Source: Hyphodiscus hymeniophilus (taxonomy: Eukaryota > Ascomycota > Leotiomycetes > Helotiales > Hyphodiscaceae). Taken from it: 64,000 nt of DNA. Shown here one piece after another: positions 24,606 to 34,865 of this stretch (positions within the stretch are counted from its first letter, which is position 1; the number at the start of each line of letters is the position of its first letter). Position numbers and translations under genes: made by a program. The notes under the pieces were generated by a model. That model was not told where the DNA came from. It saw only the letters and a list, made by a program, of their open reading frames with translations, and did no database searches. The stretch lies in assembly GCA_016508695.1 (NCBI GenBank), contig VNKQ01000012.1, positions 992,001 to 1,056,000 on the forward strand. The letters are read 5' to 3'.

Positions 24606-26779
24606 AGTCGTTGGCTGGGCTTCTACGGCCTTGTTTGTCTGGTCTGGGAAAGAAGCCCTAACAATAGATCGGTCAACCTTCTGCATTTTTCGAAAGATTT
24701 ACACCTTTCGTCATTTGGTGGCATTTTGCATTGCGTTAGGTCGGGCATGGCATTTTGGGATTTTACACTTGCATAGATGGTCGGCGCTGGTTTGGGACAA
24801 AACAATTGGGCCAAGTCGGGCACGAAGATGCATTTTATTTAAAGCATGGGACCGCAATCTTCTCTCAGCATATCAGGGATCTTGGGTTCGTACAACTTGG
24901 ACATGGACAGCCATGTCAAATCTACCTATTATAGCACCGCACGGCATCCAGCCAGATGGTCACTTAGTATCACGAGATATGAATCCTCAAGGCATCTTTG
25001 CCTCCGTCTATCCTATCCGTCTATTCCCAGCTTAAAGTCCCTCCGTAGTGGAAGAGAGGCCCCATATCTTCGTTCCGCCCCCTACGCGCCATCATAATAA
25101 ACATCACACTCTCTCCCGCTCCGTAAATCCAGTGGACTCCCTCTCCATCTCCAACTTCCAAGCCCACTCACCAACGCCCCCAAACCCAACTCTCCTCTCC
25201 ATCCCGTCCATACAACATCGCTCGAAAGAACGGCGAGACTGTCAACGGCCATCATATCAAGCTGGACCGAAAACAAGGGAGTGAGGATGGAATTCATGGA
25301 TGAACGCTAGACTACCGACACCAGCGAGAGGCTTAAGAGCCCCTGGTTGTGAAGATTAGGGAGTAGGAGGTAGGAGGTGGAAAACGGAAAACGGAAGGAG
25401 AGAAGGAGAGGACGAAGAGGGGGGTTGTGTTGGTGCCTCTCAAGCGAAGGGTCAGAAATTTGGTATGTCATTCAGCTCGATGCCTAGATCGTCTCGGATC
25501 CTCGGATTCTTTTCTTTTTCATTTTCGTCGGCGTAAGGTTATTGCGTATTGTTATGCTTTGCATTGGAGGATTATGCCTCCATCCAAGTCGCTCATTACT
25601 TCCAGCAGGTTGCCTTGCCTTTGCCTACTTGCCTGGCCCGTGCACCCTGCTAGCGAGGCTGTAGATTCAGGGGCTCGCTTCGAACCCGCTCGTAGCGTGC
25701 GGGCGGAATGGGTGCGTGGCATAGATGCACGAAGTGGGAGTAAGGGTATGTGGTATGAGAAGTTGAGATATGGATTGATGAGTCCGACCTTCATTCGAAT
25801 GTCTGGGGATGTTAGAGGAGGCGATCGTCTTGGCGATCGTCTTTCGTGAGCCTGAGAGAGCACCAGGAGTGTGTGTGTGTGTGGGAGCTGGAGGACATGA
25901 TTTTGAGTTGTTCCTGGAATGATTCAAACTCTAGTATGATCTGTACGTCGTATTTCCGATAAGGTTTTTCTTCTGCAGAGGAAGGTGTAGATAGGCAGCT
26001 TGAGACGTGAGACTTGGCTTGGCGTCGGGGTTGGATGTGTGCCTGGCATCTTCCAAAGCGCCCTTGCGAGATTACCTGTTTGTGCTTTTCCACTACGTAT
26101 GTGAAGTGAGCATTTTTCAATGCATCTGGTCCTGTTCCAGATTTCGTGGTAGCTATGAGTAGCCATGATTTTCATCCTGAAGCATACTCGCTCCTTTCGT
26201 TCTATAAAAACTTGGGTTAGACCTCATCTAAGTCCCTTCTAGATGGGGTACCTTCTGGGTTAGCGCATCACGTGCACAGGAGCATGCATATCATCATTTC
26301 TTCAGATTCATCTCCATCGAAAAGCCTCCTTCTTCGACATATCGAATGGTATTGAAATCACAGCTGCACCATAACCACCGAAAACATTACCAATATTACC
26401 AAGCCTCGGTGGTCAATCGACCACTTTCTTACGCATGTAAAGTTTCGTAAGGCATAGGTACGAGAAGCACTTCACTCAACGTTCCTGAAACGAGCGTAAT
26501 GTACTCATGAGCTGGATTCGAGATTATGGGTTCATACTTACTCTTCTCCCTAGTAAACTACCTAGTCAAGTCTCATACTTCTTGCACTTAGAGCAAAACC
26601 AGGTTGACATCGGTTGACGCTGACTCGGTTACCGTGCCTCGCCACTCAAGCTACAAGGATGCGTCACAGGACAGGCAGCAGCCCCTCCTATACACATAAC
26701 AAAACACTCCTAACTACGTTTCCCTCCCTCTTTACTTCATATCCAGCATCAAACTGAAGGTCATTTTTGAAAAATCAGC
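24606..26779. other. Intergenic region with degraded repeat trace
   Basis: This contains the 3' flank of the ECL1-type gene and the promoter of the NACHT-ankyrin gene. Overlapping frames on both strands near 25430-25930 have no recognisable product. A (GT)n run sits near 25871-25882. A diverged repeat copy at 26268-26429 is listed separately. Confidence 0.55.
26268..26429 (+). repeat. Diverged interspersed repeat, copy 1 (upstream of the NACHT-ankyrin gene)
   Basis: The unit begins TCACGTGCA and contains ACCACCGAAAACATTACCAA, CCTCG and CGACCACTTTCT. The same words in the same order appear in two copies downstream of the gene at 33382-33550 and 33577-33720. Similarity was judged by eye and is imperfect. 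Confidence 0.55.
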
Positions 26780-29700
26780 ATGGAAGATCAAGATGCCCAA
26801 GACTTCGTATTCGTTGACGGCAGTGATATCGAACACTGCAGCGAAGTGATTCTTCCTCAGACGCCTGAGGACATAGCCAAGATCAGAAAATGGTTGCAAC
26901 CTACAGATTATCTCTCTGATTCCAGCGAATACAAGAAGCATCTCCACTCGCATCTACGCGGGACTGGGAAATGGATACAGCAAACGGAGGTGTACCAGAG
27001 ATGGCGCAACTCTTCCGAGTATGGTGCTCTTTGGATCAAGGCTATCGCGGGTGCAGGAAAGAGTGTCCTCGCTGCTATGATTGCGGAAAAACTGGCTTCA
27101 AAGGAGAAAGTACCTGTTCTTTTCTTTTTCTTTCGTCAGATTGTCGCAACGAATCATCATCCCCAATCACTGGCCAGAGACTTCGTTGCACAGTTGCTTG
27201 ATCACTCGCCAGTGTTACAGAGCACAATGAAGAAGCACGTGGACAACCGGCGTACGATTGATGGTCTATCGAAGAGTGAGCTCTGGATAAACATTGCGGA
27301 AGCTCTCGTCTTCATCCCGAAAGCGTATTGTGTTGTCGATGCTCTTGATGAAATGGATATCGATCAAGAGTCGTTTTTCGAGGACCTTTTAAGGCTGGGA
27401 AGGCTGCGACCAGCATCCATCAAGCTTCTCATGACGAGCCGGCCGTTGCCAAGAATCGAGCTGGTGTTTAAAGATCCTTTGGTCCTGCAGATCAGACTCG
27501 AACAGGGCTTGGTAGACCGAGACATCGCTGTTTATGTGAAGCATCGTCTCAATCAACGAGCTGACTTCAATGATGAGTTGCGGCAAGCTGTCAAGGACGA
27601 GATTGGCCTCAAGTCACAAGGATCCTTCCTGTATGCAAGACTGACGATGGACGAATTGACTTCGCACTTGGACCACATGATACCTGACCTCAAATATATT
27701 CAACGATCGCTCGATTGGCTTCCTGTCACGCTGGAAGATATGTACAATGGAATGTTGTTGGATCATTCGCTCCGGTCTAGAGTGCCGCAGGATCTACAAG
27801 TAACAATTCTGCGGTGGGTCACGCATTCTTCTCGGCCACTTCGGCTTCTGGAACTTGCGACAATGCTCGACTCACTGAGCAATGAAGAGAGAGTTGGCGA
27901 TACCAAGGCGCTTGTCAGGGCAGTCTGTGGACCTCTATTGGAGATCCTCGAGGACGAGACAGTCTCCGTTATACACCATTCGTTCACAGAGTTTTTAATC
28001 GATTCGAGTCGTGACGGTAGGAAAGCACCAGGTAGTGTGCATCCTCAGTTCCCGGTAATCCGCCCTCTAAACACGCATCGACTCCTCGCTGTAACTTGCC
28101 TTCGCTACTTGACTTCTGGCTGTCTCTCTGACGGGGCTGTCAAGTCACAAAGGGAACATGAGAATGTGTACAGACGACCAAGACCAGCTCAGCAAAACAT
28201 CTATCTACAGCACCCGTTTCTGAAATATGCATCGGAGAATCTGAGTTTTCATTGCCAGAAAATAGGTATGATGGATGGGGACCTTTGCTCGATGCTAGAT
28301 CAATTCATGCAGCCTGATAATCACGACTTCAGAGCTTGGATGGAATTAGTATGGGGCGGACCTAACCTTGAGAACACTTCGCCACTTCATGTTGCTGCTT
28401 GGGCTGGTCTGACGGACTATACGAAACACCTCCTCAAGAATGGTATTGACTGCAACCACCCAGACGCCCAACAACGAACAGCATTGTCTTGGGCAGCCGC
28501 GAAAGGACACACCGAGATCGTCGCTTTGCTACTTCAGCATGGCTCGAACCCTGACCAAGACGATAGGACCGGTCAAAAGCCATTACACTATGCAGCACGC
28601 ACAAACCATCACGCAGTTGTGAAACTCTTGCTTGGTGCTGGTGTCAGTCCATTGACTATCAAAACCAGGGAAAATCCTGGTAGACACTGCGGCAATAGTC
28701 CCTCTACTAAAGGGCAGACTCCACTGCTATATGCGTGCCAGGGAGGAAACGTGGAGACTGTCCAAGAGATGATGCCACATCTCCAGCCCGAGCAACTCAA
28801 TAAGTCTCTTTGCACGGCCGCAAGCTCGGGAAAGAGTCAGCTCGTCGACCTTCTTTTGACATCTCCAGACATATCTGTTGATCCATCGGATGCACCTGAT
28901 ACACCCCTCTTTCTCGCTGCTGCGGGACAACATCTGGATGTTATGCGTTCTTTACTGAGGGCGGGCGCTGACCCAATGAGGAGATCGAGGAACCATGATT
29001 CGCACAGACTATTCTATCCTTTAAGTCGTGCCGATACTGGAAGGAATAAGGATCTCGGGTCGACTCCGTTTCATGCTATTTGTGGCGCGTCAAAGAATCA
29101 AGGACAGAGAAGCACTTTTGATGAAGATGTTCTTCGGAAATGTTTCGATTTACTTTCCGAGGCTGGATGCGATATCAACGCCACAGACGACCAAGGCAGG
29201 ACTCCACTCCATTATAGCGTTGTTCAAGGAGCCTTTCTCAAAGCAAATAATGTGCTTTCGAAGATGCTCCTGCAGGCAGGAGCTGATCCAATGGTTCCGG
29301 ACAAGGAAGGCAGCACGCCAATGCATTTGGTGCAGCTATTTAAGGATTCAGCCCCCACTGTTGAATCGCTGATTGCCCATGGAGGAGATCTTTATTACAA
29401 GAGGCAGAAAGACCATCAAACGCCGCTTCATTCGATGGTTGAGAGTATTCAAGAGCTTGATCTGAAGGTTGTTATACCACACGTCAGCGACTGGAACGTT
29501 CGTGATGCAAATGGAGACACACCGCTTCACATAATTCTCTCAAAAAGCTATCATCCAAACGCAGTACTTTGCGATCTGCTGGATTCAGGAGCAGATGTAA
29601 ATGCGAGGAATAAGAAGGGCGAAGTACCTTTGCACGTTATTAGAGATAATCGGCATTTCGGTGGGAATGCTCTGCCTCTACTGCTGAAAGCTGGAGCCAA

Positions 29701-32700
29701 TCTGGAGGCCAAAGACAATGAGGGACGAACCATATTAATGCGAAAATTGATGGGAATAGGTGATCATGGCGATACTGCGTCCAATCTGGAAACCTTGCTC
29801 GGCTACGGATCAAATGTCCCAACTCGAGACCACGAGGGAAACGGAATCCTTCATGCGGTTTTGAAAAGGAGTGTAGATTCCAAAGTGCTAAAGCGATTGA
29901 TTGATGCTGGAGCTGATCCTCTCTGCGTAAATAATGCAGGAGATACGTTACTCCATCAATTGGCGCTTGATTATAAAATCCACAGCGAAGAACGTCTGCG
30001 AGACTACATCGAACTACTGTTGAAGCTTGGCATTTCTCCTACAATTTGTAATAACCTCGGACAGACGCCTCTCCATCTCGTCTTTGGAACCCCTCCAATG
30101 AGTGTCTTAAAGAACAAGAGAAACTGTCTCGACCTGTTCCTTGCACCTCCATTTGCAGCGCTTCTCGATACGCCAGATCAAAATGGTGTTCGGCCCATAC
30201 ACCTTGCAGCCACGATATCTGAGGAACTTGTATCCGTGTTAATTCACGAAGGTGTTTCAACTGTGGTGTTGACTAATGATGACAGAAGCGTCCTCCATGT
30301 CGCTGCCAGGGCACGGCAAAGCAATATTGTCGGCCTCATTCTGGAGCACTGGTCAGATCTTCGTCATTTGGACTTAGTGAACCTCCCGGATAGTCGTGGT
30401 CGTACAGCGTTGCATGATGCGTGTCGTTCAGGAAGACCCGAAAGCGTTGCACTGCTGTTGGAGGCTGGCGCAGATCCGAACTTCAAAGATAACAGCGGTC
30501 ATGGACCAGTTCATGCATGCGGGGAATTTGAAGAGGAAACAAGGCTCTGGGCACCAAGTGCCGTCTTCAATCCACAGGTGAAAGAGCGCGCTCTAGGTGT
30601 GCTACTTTCTGAAAACTCACGGCCCGAAGAACAAACTTGGAAGCGGCAATATAAAAAATATGGTGCCACGAGGACTTCTACCTTCCACGATAATCATACG
30701 GTCAGAATCCGGGACATTATTAGACTCCTGGTCGCCCATGGAGCAGATGTAAACGCATTGTCTCAAGATGGTTCAATGGCGATTGACATCGCTCTTGACA
30801 ACGGCTGTGAGGAGATGGCAATTGAGCTTTTGCCGGCTTTGGAGATGGTGTATGGTCAATTGGAGGAAAGGAAGTTGGAGGAAAGTCCATGGGGTTGGGG
30901 TGTCCAAAGACAACGCAATTCATTCCGTGAAGCGTATGGGACAATACGCGGCAAACGATTGATCGAAGTCCTAGAGGCGGAGTTGAAGCCGGGAAACGAC
31001 ATGAATTCCAAGCTTCATCATGCTCATGAATTGCTTGCGCTACGCGAGTTCAATGCGATCGAGCAACTTCCTCTTATGGGAGTCGATTTCAAACCTGTCG
31101 TCCGGAAATGGCCTGCGGATTTTCTTGAACTGTTAGTGAAATGGGGGTATGCATCGATTTTCGAAATTTTAGGTTCCACAGTGAAGAGCTCGTGCTGGGT
31201 AAACGGTGTCGTCAACCCAGAAAGTGAGAAAGACTACTCAATTCAACCTTATCTCTTGACATCATCCTACAGTCGACTGCCGAACCTGGACGTCATCAAG
31301 ATCCTTGTAGAGAGATTTGGTGCAGACGTTAATTTGCAAGTGCCAGTTAAAACGTATCTGAATAAAGGCTATGAATATCCACTGGGTCCGACTGCTCTGC
31401 ATATTCTCGCACGGGGCATACATTGGTGGCATGCCAATTCTCTCAGGTACTTGTTGTCCAAGGGTGCTAGCACGTTGCTGCTTGATGAAAAAGGACAGAC
31501 TGCGCTTCATGTCGCTGTCAGTAAAGGCAACTCTGGTAACCCTTACTACCGACGCATCACAACACGAATCCTTCTTCAGTCTGGCGCAGACCCAAACTCT
31601 TTAGACAATAACGGACTCACCTGTCTCAACAAGGCTATTCACGACGCCGAACTCGTCAAGTCGCTCATCGGAGCAGGAGCGGATATCGCTCTCGGTTCCA
31701 AGCCCGTCTTGTTTTCAGCCATTGCAGCTCAAGATCTCTCAACCATCAAGGTCCTCTTGGGCGCCGGAGCAGATTGTAATACGAGACAGCAAAAGAGTGA
31801 CACCCTTAAGTCGCAATCTGTTCGTCCGGCGAATCTGCTAAACCATGAGTATTTTCCAGTTCACTATGCTGCCGATCGGCAGTTCGACAAATCATGTAAC
31901 AGAGACACGACTATTTCAATCGTCGAATTATTACTTGAAAATGGTGCAGATCCGTATTTGAAATTCAGGGAGGATGCTACCGTATTGCATCATATTCTTG
32001 GCCATTCAGGCGTACTTGGCCCCTTTCTCAAAGTTCCTGGTTTACGCTTTGAACAAAGAGATCCGAATGGACGCACCCTCTTTCTTGCAGCATGTTCCAG
32101 TGCGCGTGGGACCAACTCGCCTACAACTTTTCACGATTTGGGGTTTGATCCTACTTCAATTGAGATCAGGAAGAAAGCATTGACGAAAGATGACCCTACT
32201 GCTGCTTGGACTCTGCTACAGATGGGGGCCAATCCCACAGCGATAGACAATGAGGGTAATAATGGATTGCATCTGCTGGCACTGGCCAGTCCTCACGACG
32301 AGTGTGAATATCAAAAGATTTTCTCTCTTCTTATCGAGAAAGCTCCATCGCTTGTAACTCAAAAGAATGGGAAGGGATATAGGCCCTATCATTACGCTGT
32401 ACAGCAGCGACGAATCTGGAGTGCGAGAGAACTCATCAAGGCGGGCGCAAATCCCTTGGAGCAAGATCCAGAAGGAAATACCGCTCTGCACTACCTTGGA
32501 TCCTGCTCATGTTCTGGCGGTCTCGATCAATGGGCTCCTGAAATCAAGAACTTTCTTGACCTTGGTATCGATGTCAATACCAAGAACAATAAGGGCGAGA
32601 GCCTGCTCTTTGGATATTTCGCTACCGAAGCTTCTTTATCAGCAAGGCACGGTGACGACGAGCATAGCAGTCAGGCACGGAGAAACTTTTCCCCGTTCAA

Positions 32701-33010
32701 AGAAGCGGGTGCTGATGTGAACGTCGTGAATAATGAGGGTGAAGGTCTGCTGCATGTTGTGGCCAAACGCTCTTGTGGAGGTGCGCTCAACAGGACACAG
32801 ACGGGTAAAGAAGTCATAGATACATTCAATTTCTTGATGCAAATGGGGCTGGATCCGCAGATGGAAGATCGAAACCAGCGATCAAGTCTAGACGTCGCTG
32901 CGGCATTTGGTAATACAGGCGTCCTGGAACTGTTTCAGAGGAAAGCTGGCGAGACCTTCACATCAGGTGCGTCAGTCACTATGGAGATGGAGGGTGACGA
33001 TGAATGGTAG
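26780..33010 (+). CDS. NACHT-ankyrin STAND protein (fungal NOD-like receptor architecture)
   Basis: A single uninterrupted exon of 2,076 codons. After about 80 residues comes a NACHT-type NTPase: Walker A GAGKS (residues 91-95, within IKAIAGAGKS), then FFFF and SLARDFVAQLL, Walker B VVDALDEM (185-192), and a sensor-like LLMTSRPLP. A helical arm follows with YNGMLLDHS and SVIHHSFTEFLID. From about residue 530 to the end are more than twenty ankyrin-type repeats, many with clear TPLHxAA and LLLxxGADxN cores, for example TALSWAAAKGHTEIVALLLQ. The family works as signal-responsive switches in fungal innate-like recognition and heterokaryon incompatibility. The N-terminus shows no known death-effector domain by eye. 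It is flanked by diverged repeats, and no frame break is seen. Confidence 0.92.
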   Translation: MEDQDAQDFVFVDGSDIEHCSEVILPQTPEDIAKIRKWLQPTDYLSDSSEYKKHLHSHLRGTGKWIQQTEVYQRWRNSSEYGALWIKAIAGAGKSVLAAMIAEKLASKEKVPVLFFFFRQIVATNHHPQSLARDFVAQLLDHSPVLQSTMKKHVDNRRTIDGLSKSELWINIAEALVFIPKAYCVVDALDEMDIDQESFFEDLLRLGRLRPASIKLLMTSRPLPRIELVFKDPLVLQIRLEQGLVDRDIAVYVKHRLNQRADFNDELRQAVKDEIGLKSQGSFLYARLTMDELTSHLDHMIPDLKYIQRSLDWLPVTLEDMYNGMLLDHSLRSRVPQDLQVTILRWVTHSSRPLRLLELATMLDSLSNEERVGDTKALVRAVCGPLLEILEDETVSVIHHSFTEFLIDSSRDGRKAPGSVHPQFPVIRPLNTHRLLAVTCLRYLTSGCLSDGAVKSQREHENVYRRPRPAQQNIYLQHPFLKYASENLSFHCQKIGMMDGDLCSMLDQFMQPDNHDFRAWMELVWGGPNLENTSPLHVAAWAGLTDYTKHLLKNGIDCNHPDAQQRTALSWAAAKGHTEIVALLLQHGSNPDQDDRTGQKPLHYAARTNHHAVVKLLLGAGVSPLTIKTRENPGRHCGNSPSTKGQTPLLYACQGGNVETVQEMMPHLQPEQLNKSLCTAASSGKSQLVDLLLTSPDISVDPSDAPDTPLFLAAAGQHLDVMRSLLRAGADPMRRSRNHDSHRLFYPLSRADTGRNKDLGSTPFHAICGASKNQGQRSTFDEDVLRKCFDLLSEAGCDINATDDQGRTPLHYSVVQGAFLKANNVLSKMLLQAGADPMVPDKEGSTPMHLVQLFKDSAPTVESLIAHGGDLYYKRQKDHQTPLHSMVESIQELDLKVVIPHVSDWNVRDANGDTPLHIILSKSYHPNAVLCDLLDSGADVNARNKKGEVPLHVIRDNRHFGGNALPLLLKAGANLEAKDNEGRTILMRKLMGIGDHGDTASNLETLLGYGSNVPTRDHEGNGILHAVLKRSVDSKVLKRLIDAGADPLCVNNAGDTLLHQLALDYKIHSEERLRDYIELLLKLGISPTICNNLGQTPLHLVFGTPPMSVLKNKRNCLDLFLAPPFAALLDTPDQNGVRPIHLAATISEELVSVLIHEGVSTVVLTNDDRSVLHVAARARQSNIVGLILEHWSDLRHLDLVNLPDSRGRTALHDACRSGRPESVALLLEAGADPNFKDNSGHGPVHACGEFEEETRLWAPSAVFNPQVKERALGVLLSENSRPEEQTWKRQYKKYGATRTSTFHDNHTVRIRDIIRLLVAHGADVNALSQDGSMAIDIALDNGCEEMAIELLPALEMVYGQLEERKLEESPWGWGVQRQRNSFREAYGTIRGKRLIEVLEAELKPGNDMNSKLHHAHELLALREFNAIEQLPLMGVDFKPVVRKWPADFLELLVKWGYASIFEILGSTVKSSCWVNGVVNPESEKDYSIQPYLLTSSYSRLPNLDVIKILVERFGADVNLQVPVKTYLNKGYEYPLGPTALHILARGIHWWHANSLRYLLSKGASTLLLDEKGQTALHVAVSKGNSGNPYYRRITTRILLQSGADPNSLDNNGLTCLNKAIHDAELVKSLIGAGADIALGSKPVLFSAIAAQDLSTIKVLLGAGADCNTRQQKSDTLKSQSVRPANLLNHEYFPVHYAADRQFDKSCNRDTTISIVELLLENGADPYLKFREDATVLHHILGHSGVLGPFLKVPGLRFEQRDPNGRTLFLAACSSARGTNSPTTFHDLGFDPTSIEIRKKALTKDDPTAAWTLLQMGANPTAIDNEGNNGLHLLALASPHDECEYQKIFSLLIEKAPSLVTQKNGKGYRPYHYAVQQRRIWSARELIKAGANPLEQDPEGNTALHYLGSCSCSGGLDQWAPEIKNFLDLGIDVNTKNNKGESLLFGYFATEASLSARHGDDEHSSQARRNFSPFKEAGADVNVVNNEGEGLLHVVAKRSCGGALNRTQTGKEVIDTFNFLMQMGLDPQMEDRNQRSSLDVAAAFGNTGVLELFQRKAGETFTSGASVTMEMEGDDEW

Positions 33011-33381
33011 GAGATTAGATGACCTGGATATGCCATGAATGAGGGAAGGAAATGATCGGCACCACTATTTTGTGATGACACTACTCTAATCGTGCGATAC
33101 TTCGCGGGAGAGAAATGTTTCGTTTGGGATTCAATGAGCCACGATTTTATGTCAAGCAGTATATGAAGCCTAGAGGAGTATACAAGTGTGTGAATAGAGA
33201 TTTGACTAAATGAAGTAGCTGCTTTGAGAGTAGACTCGTCGAGTCGAGTTTCATGCAGCTTGTTGTTGTGCCCAGAAACCCCGCTTCGGCCCTTCGAATC
33301 AGTACCTTACTGTTACTCAAAACCTCGAAATCCTCACAAGCCTTCAAAGACGCCATCGATATCTCTCCTAAGGCAGGCGAG

Positions 33382-33550
33382 TCACGTGCACTGAGAACCT
33401 CAGTATCATTCACGTTCAACTCCGTAGTATAGCTTCTTCCTTAAATACACACCAATACTACAAATCCTACTTCCACCCACCAGCTGTGCCGTAGCCACCG
33501 ACAGTACTACCAACACAACCTCGTTTTGAAATTTGTTTAGACCACTTTCT
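33382..33550 (+). repeat. Diverged interspersed repeat, copy 2
   Basis: It starts TCACGTGCA and includes CTTCTTCCTTAAATAC, CCAATACTACAAATC, AGCCACCGACAGTACTACCA and AGACCACTTTCT. Word order matches copy 1 and copy 3. Confidence 0.55.
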
Positions 33551-33576
33551 GGTCTAAGGTATTCTAGACTAGCCGA

Positions 33577-33720
33577 TCACGTGCAGAGAAACATGGCTGA
33601 TTCATCTCTGTATATTAGGTTCTTTCCTTAGAAACAATCAAACCAATACTACGAATACTCATGCAATTGTAGCGGCGTAGTGAACCGAAGTGCCATCAAC
33701 AATATTTGATGCCTCGTATT
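33577..33720 (+). repeat. Diverged interspersed repeat, copy 3
   Basis: It starts TCACGTGCA and includes TTCTTTCCTTAGAAAC, CCAATACTACGAATAC and GATGCCTCG. It lies in tandem with copy 2, about 195 bp further on. Confidence 0.55.
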
Positions 33721-33997
33721 GCTCACTGGGTAGGTTACCTCGGCGTTGACCCCGCTGACGCCCCGTGAGTGAGCGTATCAGTAATCGGCATGAATAAACA
33801 TCTGACTTCTAAGAAATATGGTTTGAGGCTTTGAGCAACCTCGAAAATACAAAACAGACAGCAATGAACCGAGTCCCGATCCAAGTTCCAGCACTCGATA
33901 CCCCTAAAGAATTCGAAATACAGAACGTGAGTTTGTACGACCATGGGGCCCCGGGGTAGCGATGTGTCCAGGAGACTGACTTTCACCAGAATCAACC

Positions 33998-34453
33998 ATG
34001 CCTCTCTGGCGCATCTATCACGAGGAAACCGTCTTCACCGACGCTCAGAAATCTTCGCTCGCAAAGACCATCACGAAATTATACAACGACATCGGACTCC
34101 CGCCCTTCTACACAAACGTGATCTTCATCCCCGTATCCGCATCCTCCATCTACACGGGCGGGGAGCCCGCGACGAAGTTCGTTCGTTTCGTGATTGAGCA
34201 GATCGCGCGGACGTTCAAGAACGACGCGGTGAAGAAGACATGGCTGGATAGGATTGACGTCGCGCTGGCGCCGCACGTGAAGGATAGGGGTGATCTGACG
34301 TGGGAGTACCATATGGTGGAGACGGAGAGACCGCTTTGGAGGGTGGATGGCATTGTGCCACCGGAGATTGGGACGCTGGCTGAGAAGAGGTGGAGGAGAG
34401 AGAACAGGGCGAGCCCGTATGGGGCGGAGGAAAATGTCCGGAGTAAGCTCTGA
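33998..34453 (+). CDS. Tautomerase-superfamily protein (cis-CaaD-like)
   Basis: Single exon, 151 aa. It begins MPLWRIYHEE, so removal of Met exposes the Pro1 that acts as the catalytic base or acid in this superfamily. The segment GLPPFYTNVIFIPV and the VIEQIARTF helix match the long-chain cis-3-chloroacrylic acid dehalogenase-like tautomerases of fungi, which are about 140-150 aa, so the length is normal. Physiological substrates of the fungal members are mostly unknown; a cytosolic keto-enol tautomerase or hydratase role is inferred. The ATG at 33998 is the only start that places Pro at position 2. The neighbour on the right is transcribed towards it, so the two 3' ends face each other. Confidence 0.88.
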   Translation: MPLWRIYHEETVFTDAQKSSLAKTITKLYNDIGLPPFYTNVIFIPVSASSIYTGGEPATKFVRFVIEQIARTFKNDAVKKTWLDRIDVALAPHVKDRGDLTWEYHMVETERPLWRVDGIVPPEIGTLAEKRWRRENRASPYGAEENVRSKL

Positions 34454-34865
34454 CGCGGCCGGACTTGATTTGATTGGAGTAATCCATTTACTCGCTCTTG
34501 AAACTCGCATGGCCAGCCACGTTGGTATAGCTGTCGACAAATACCGCTTACCAGTGGTATGGGCCTCAATCAAGGACCTGACTCTGGAGTTCTACCAGCA
34601 TTGTACACATATTATCGATATTACTTGCGCCAATTAGATGGCAATTGCCAAATTCTGTAGATGTCTGGTCGTTTGGGCGGAGAAGGCAGGTTTGAATGGG
34701 GCTCATGATTATTAGTTTACTATTCCTCCGTGTCATCTTTTCTGCCATTTATTAGACATTACACATTGAACTCATGACAAAATGAATCGTGTGAAAAATC
34801 ATCTCCGCCTGTCTAGCTTCATTCCTCGGTTCTCTTTCCCTCCGGCTTCTACAGCAGCACATCCT
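34454..34865. other. Convergent 3' intergenic region, no gene recognised
   Basis: This lies between the 3' ends of the tautomerase and the opsin-related gene. It presumably holds both 3' UTRs. No supported coding frame. Confidence 0.6.

Larger units (their letters stand above)
33011..33997. other. Intergenic region carrying two repeat copies
   Basis: This is the 3' flank of the NACHT-ankyrin gene and the upstream region of the tautomerase. It is mostly made of two copies of the repeat seen before the NACHT gene. A hairpin TTAGACCA-cttTc-TGGTCTAA lies at 33537-33557. Confidence 0.6.

Noticed and set aside
25427..25849. Plus-strand 140-codon frame
   Set aside because: Opposing frames of similar size overlap it and no domain is visible.
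33147..33419. Minus-strand 90-codon frame downstream of the NACHT gene
   Set aside because: It overlaps a dispersed repeat copy and has no recognisable feature.
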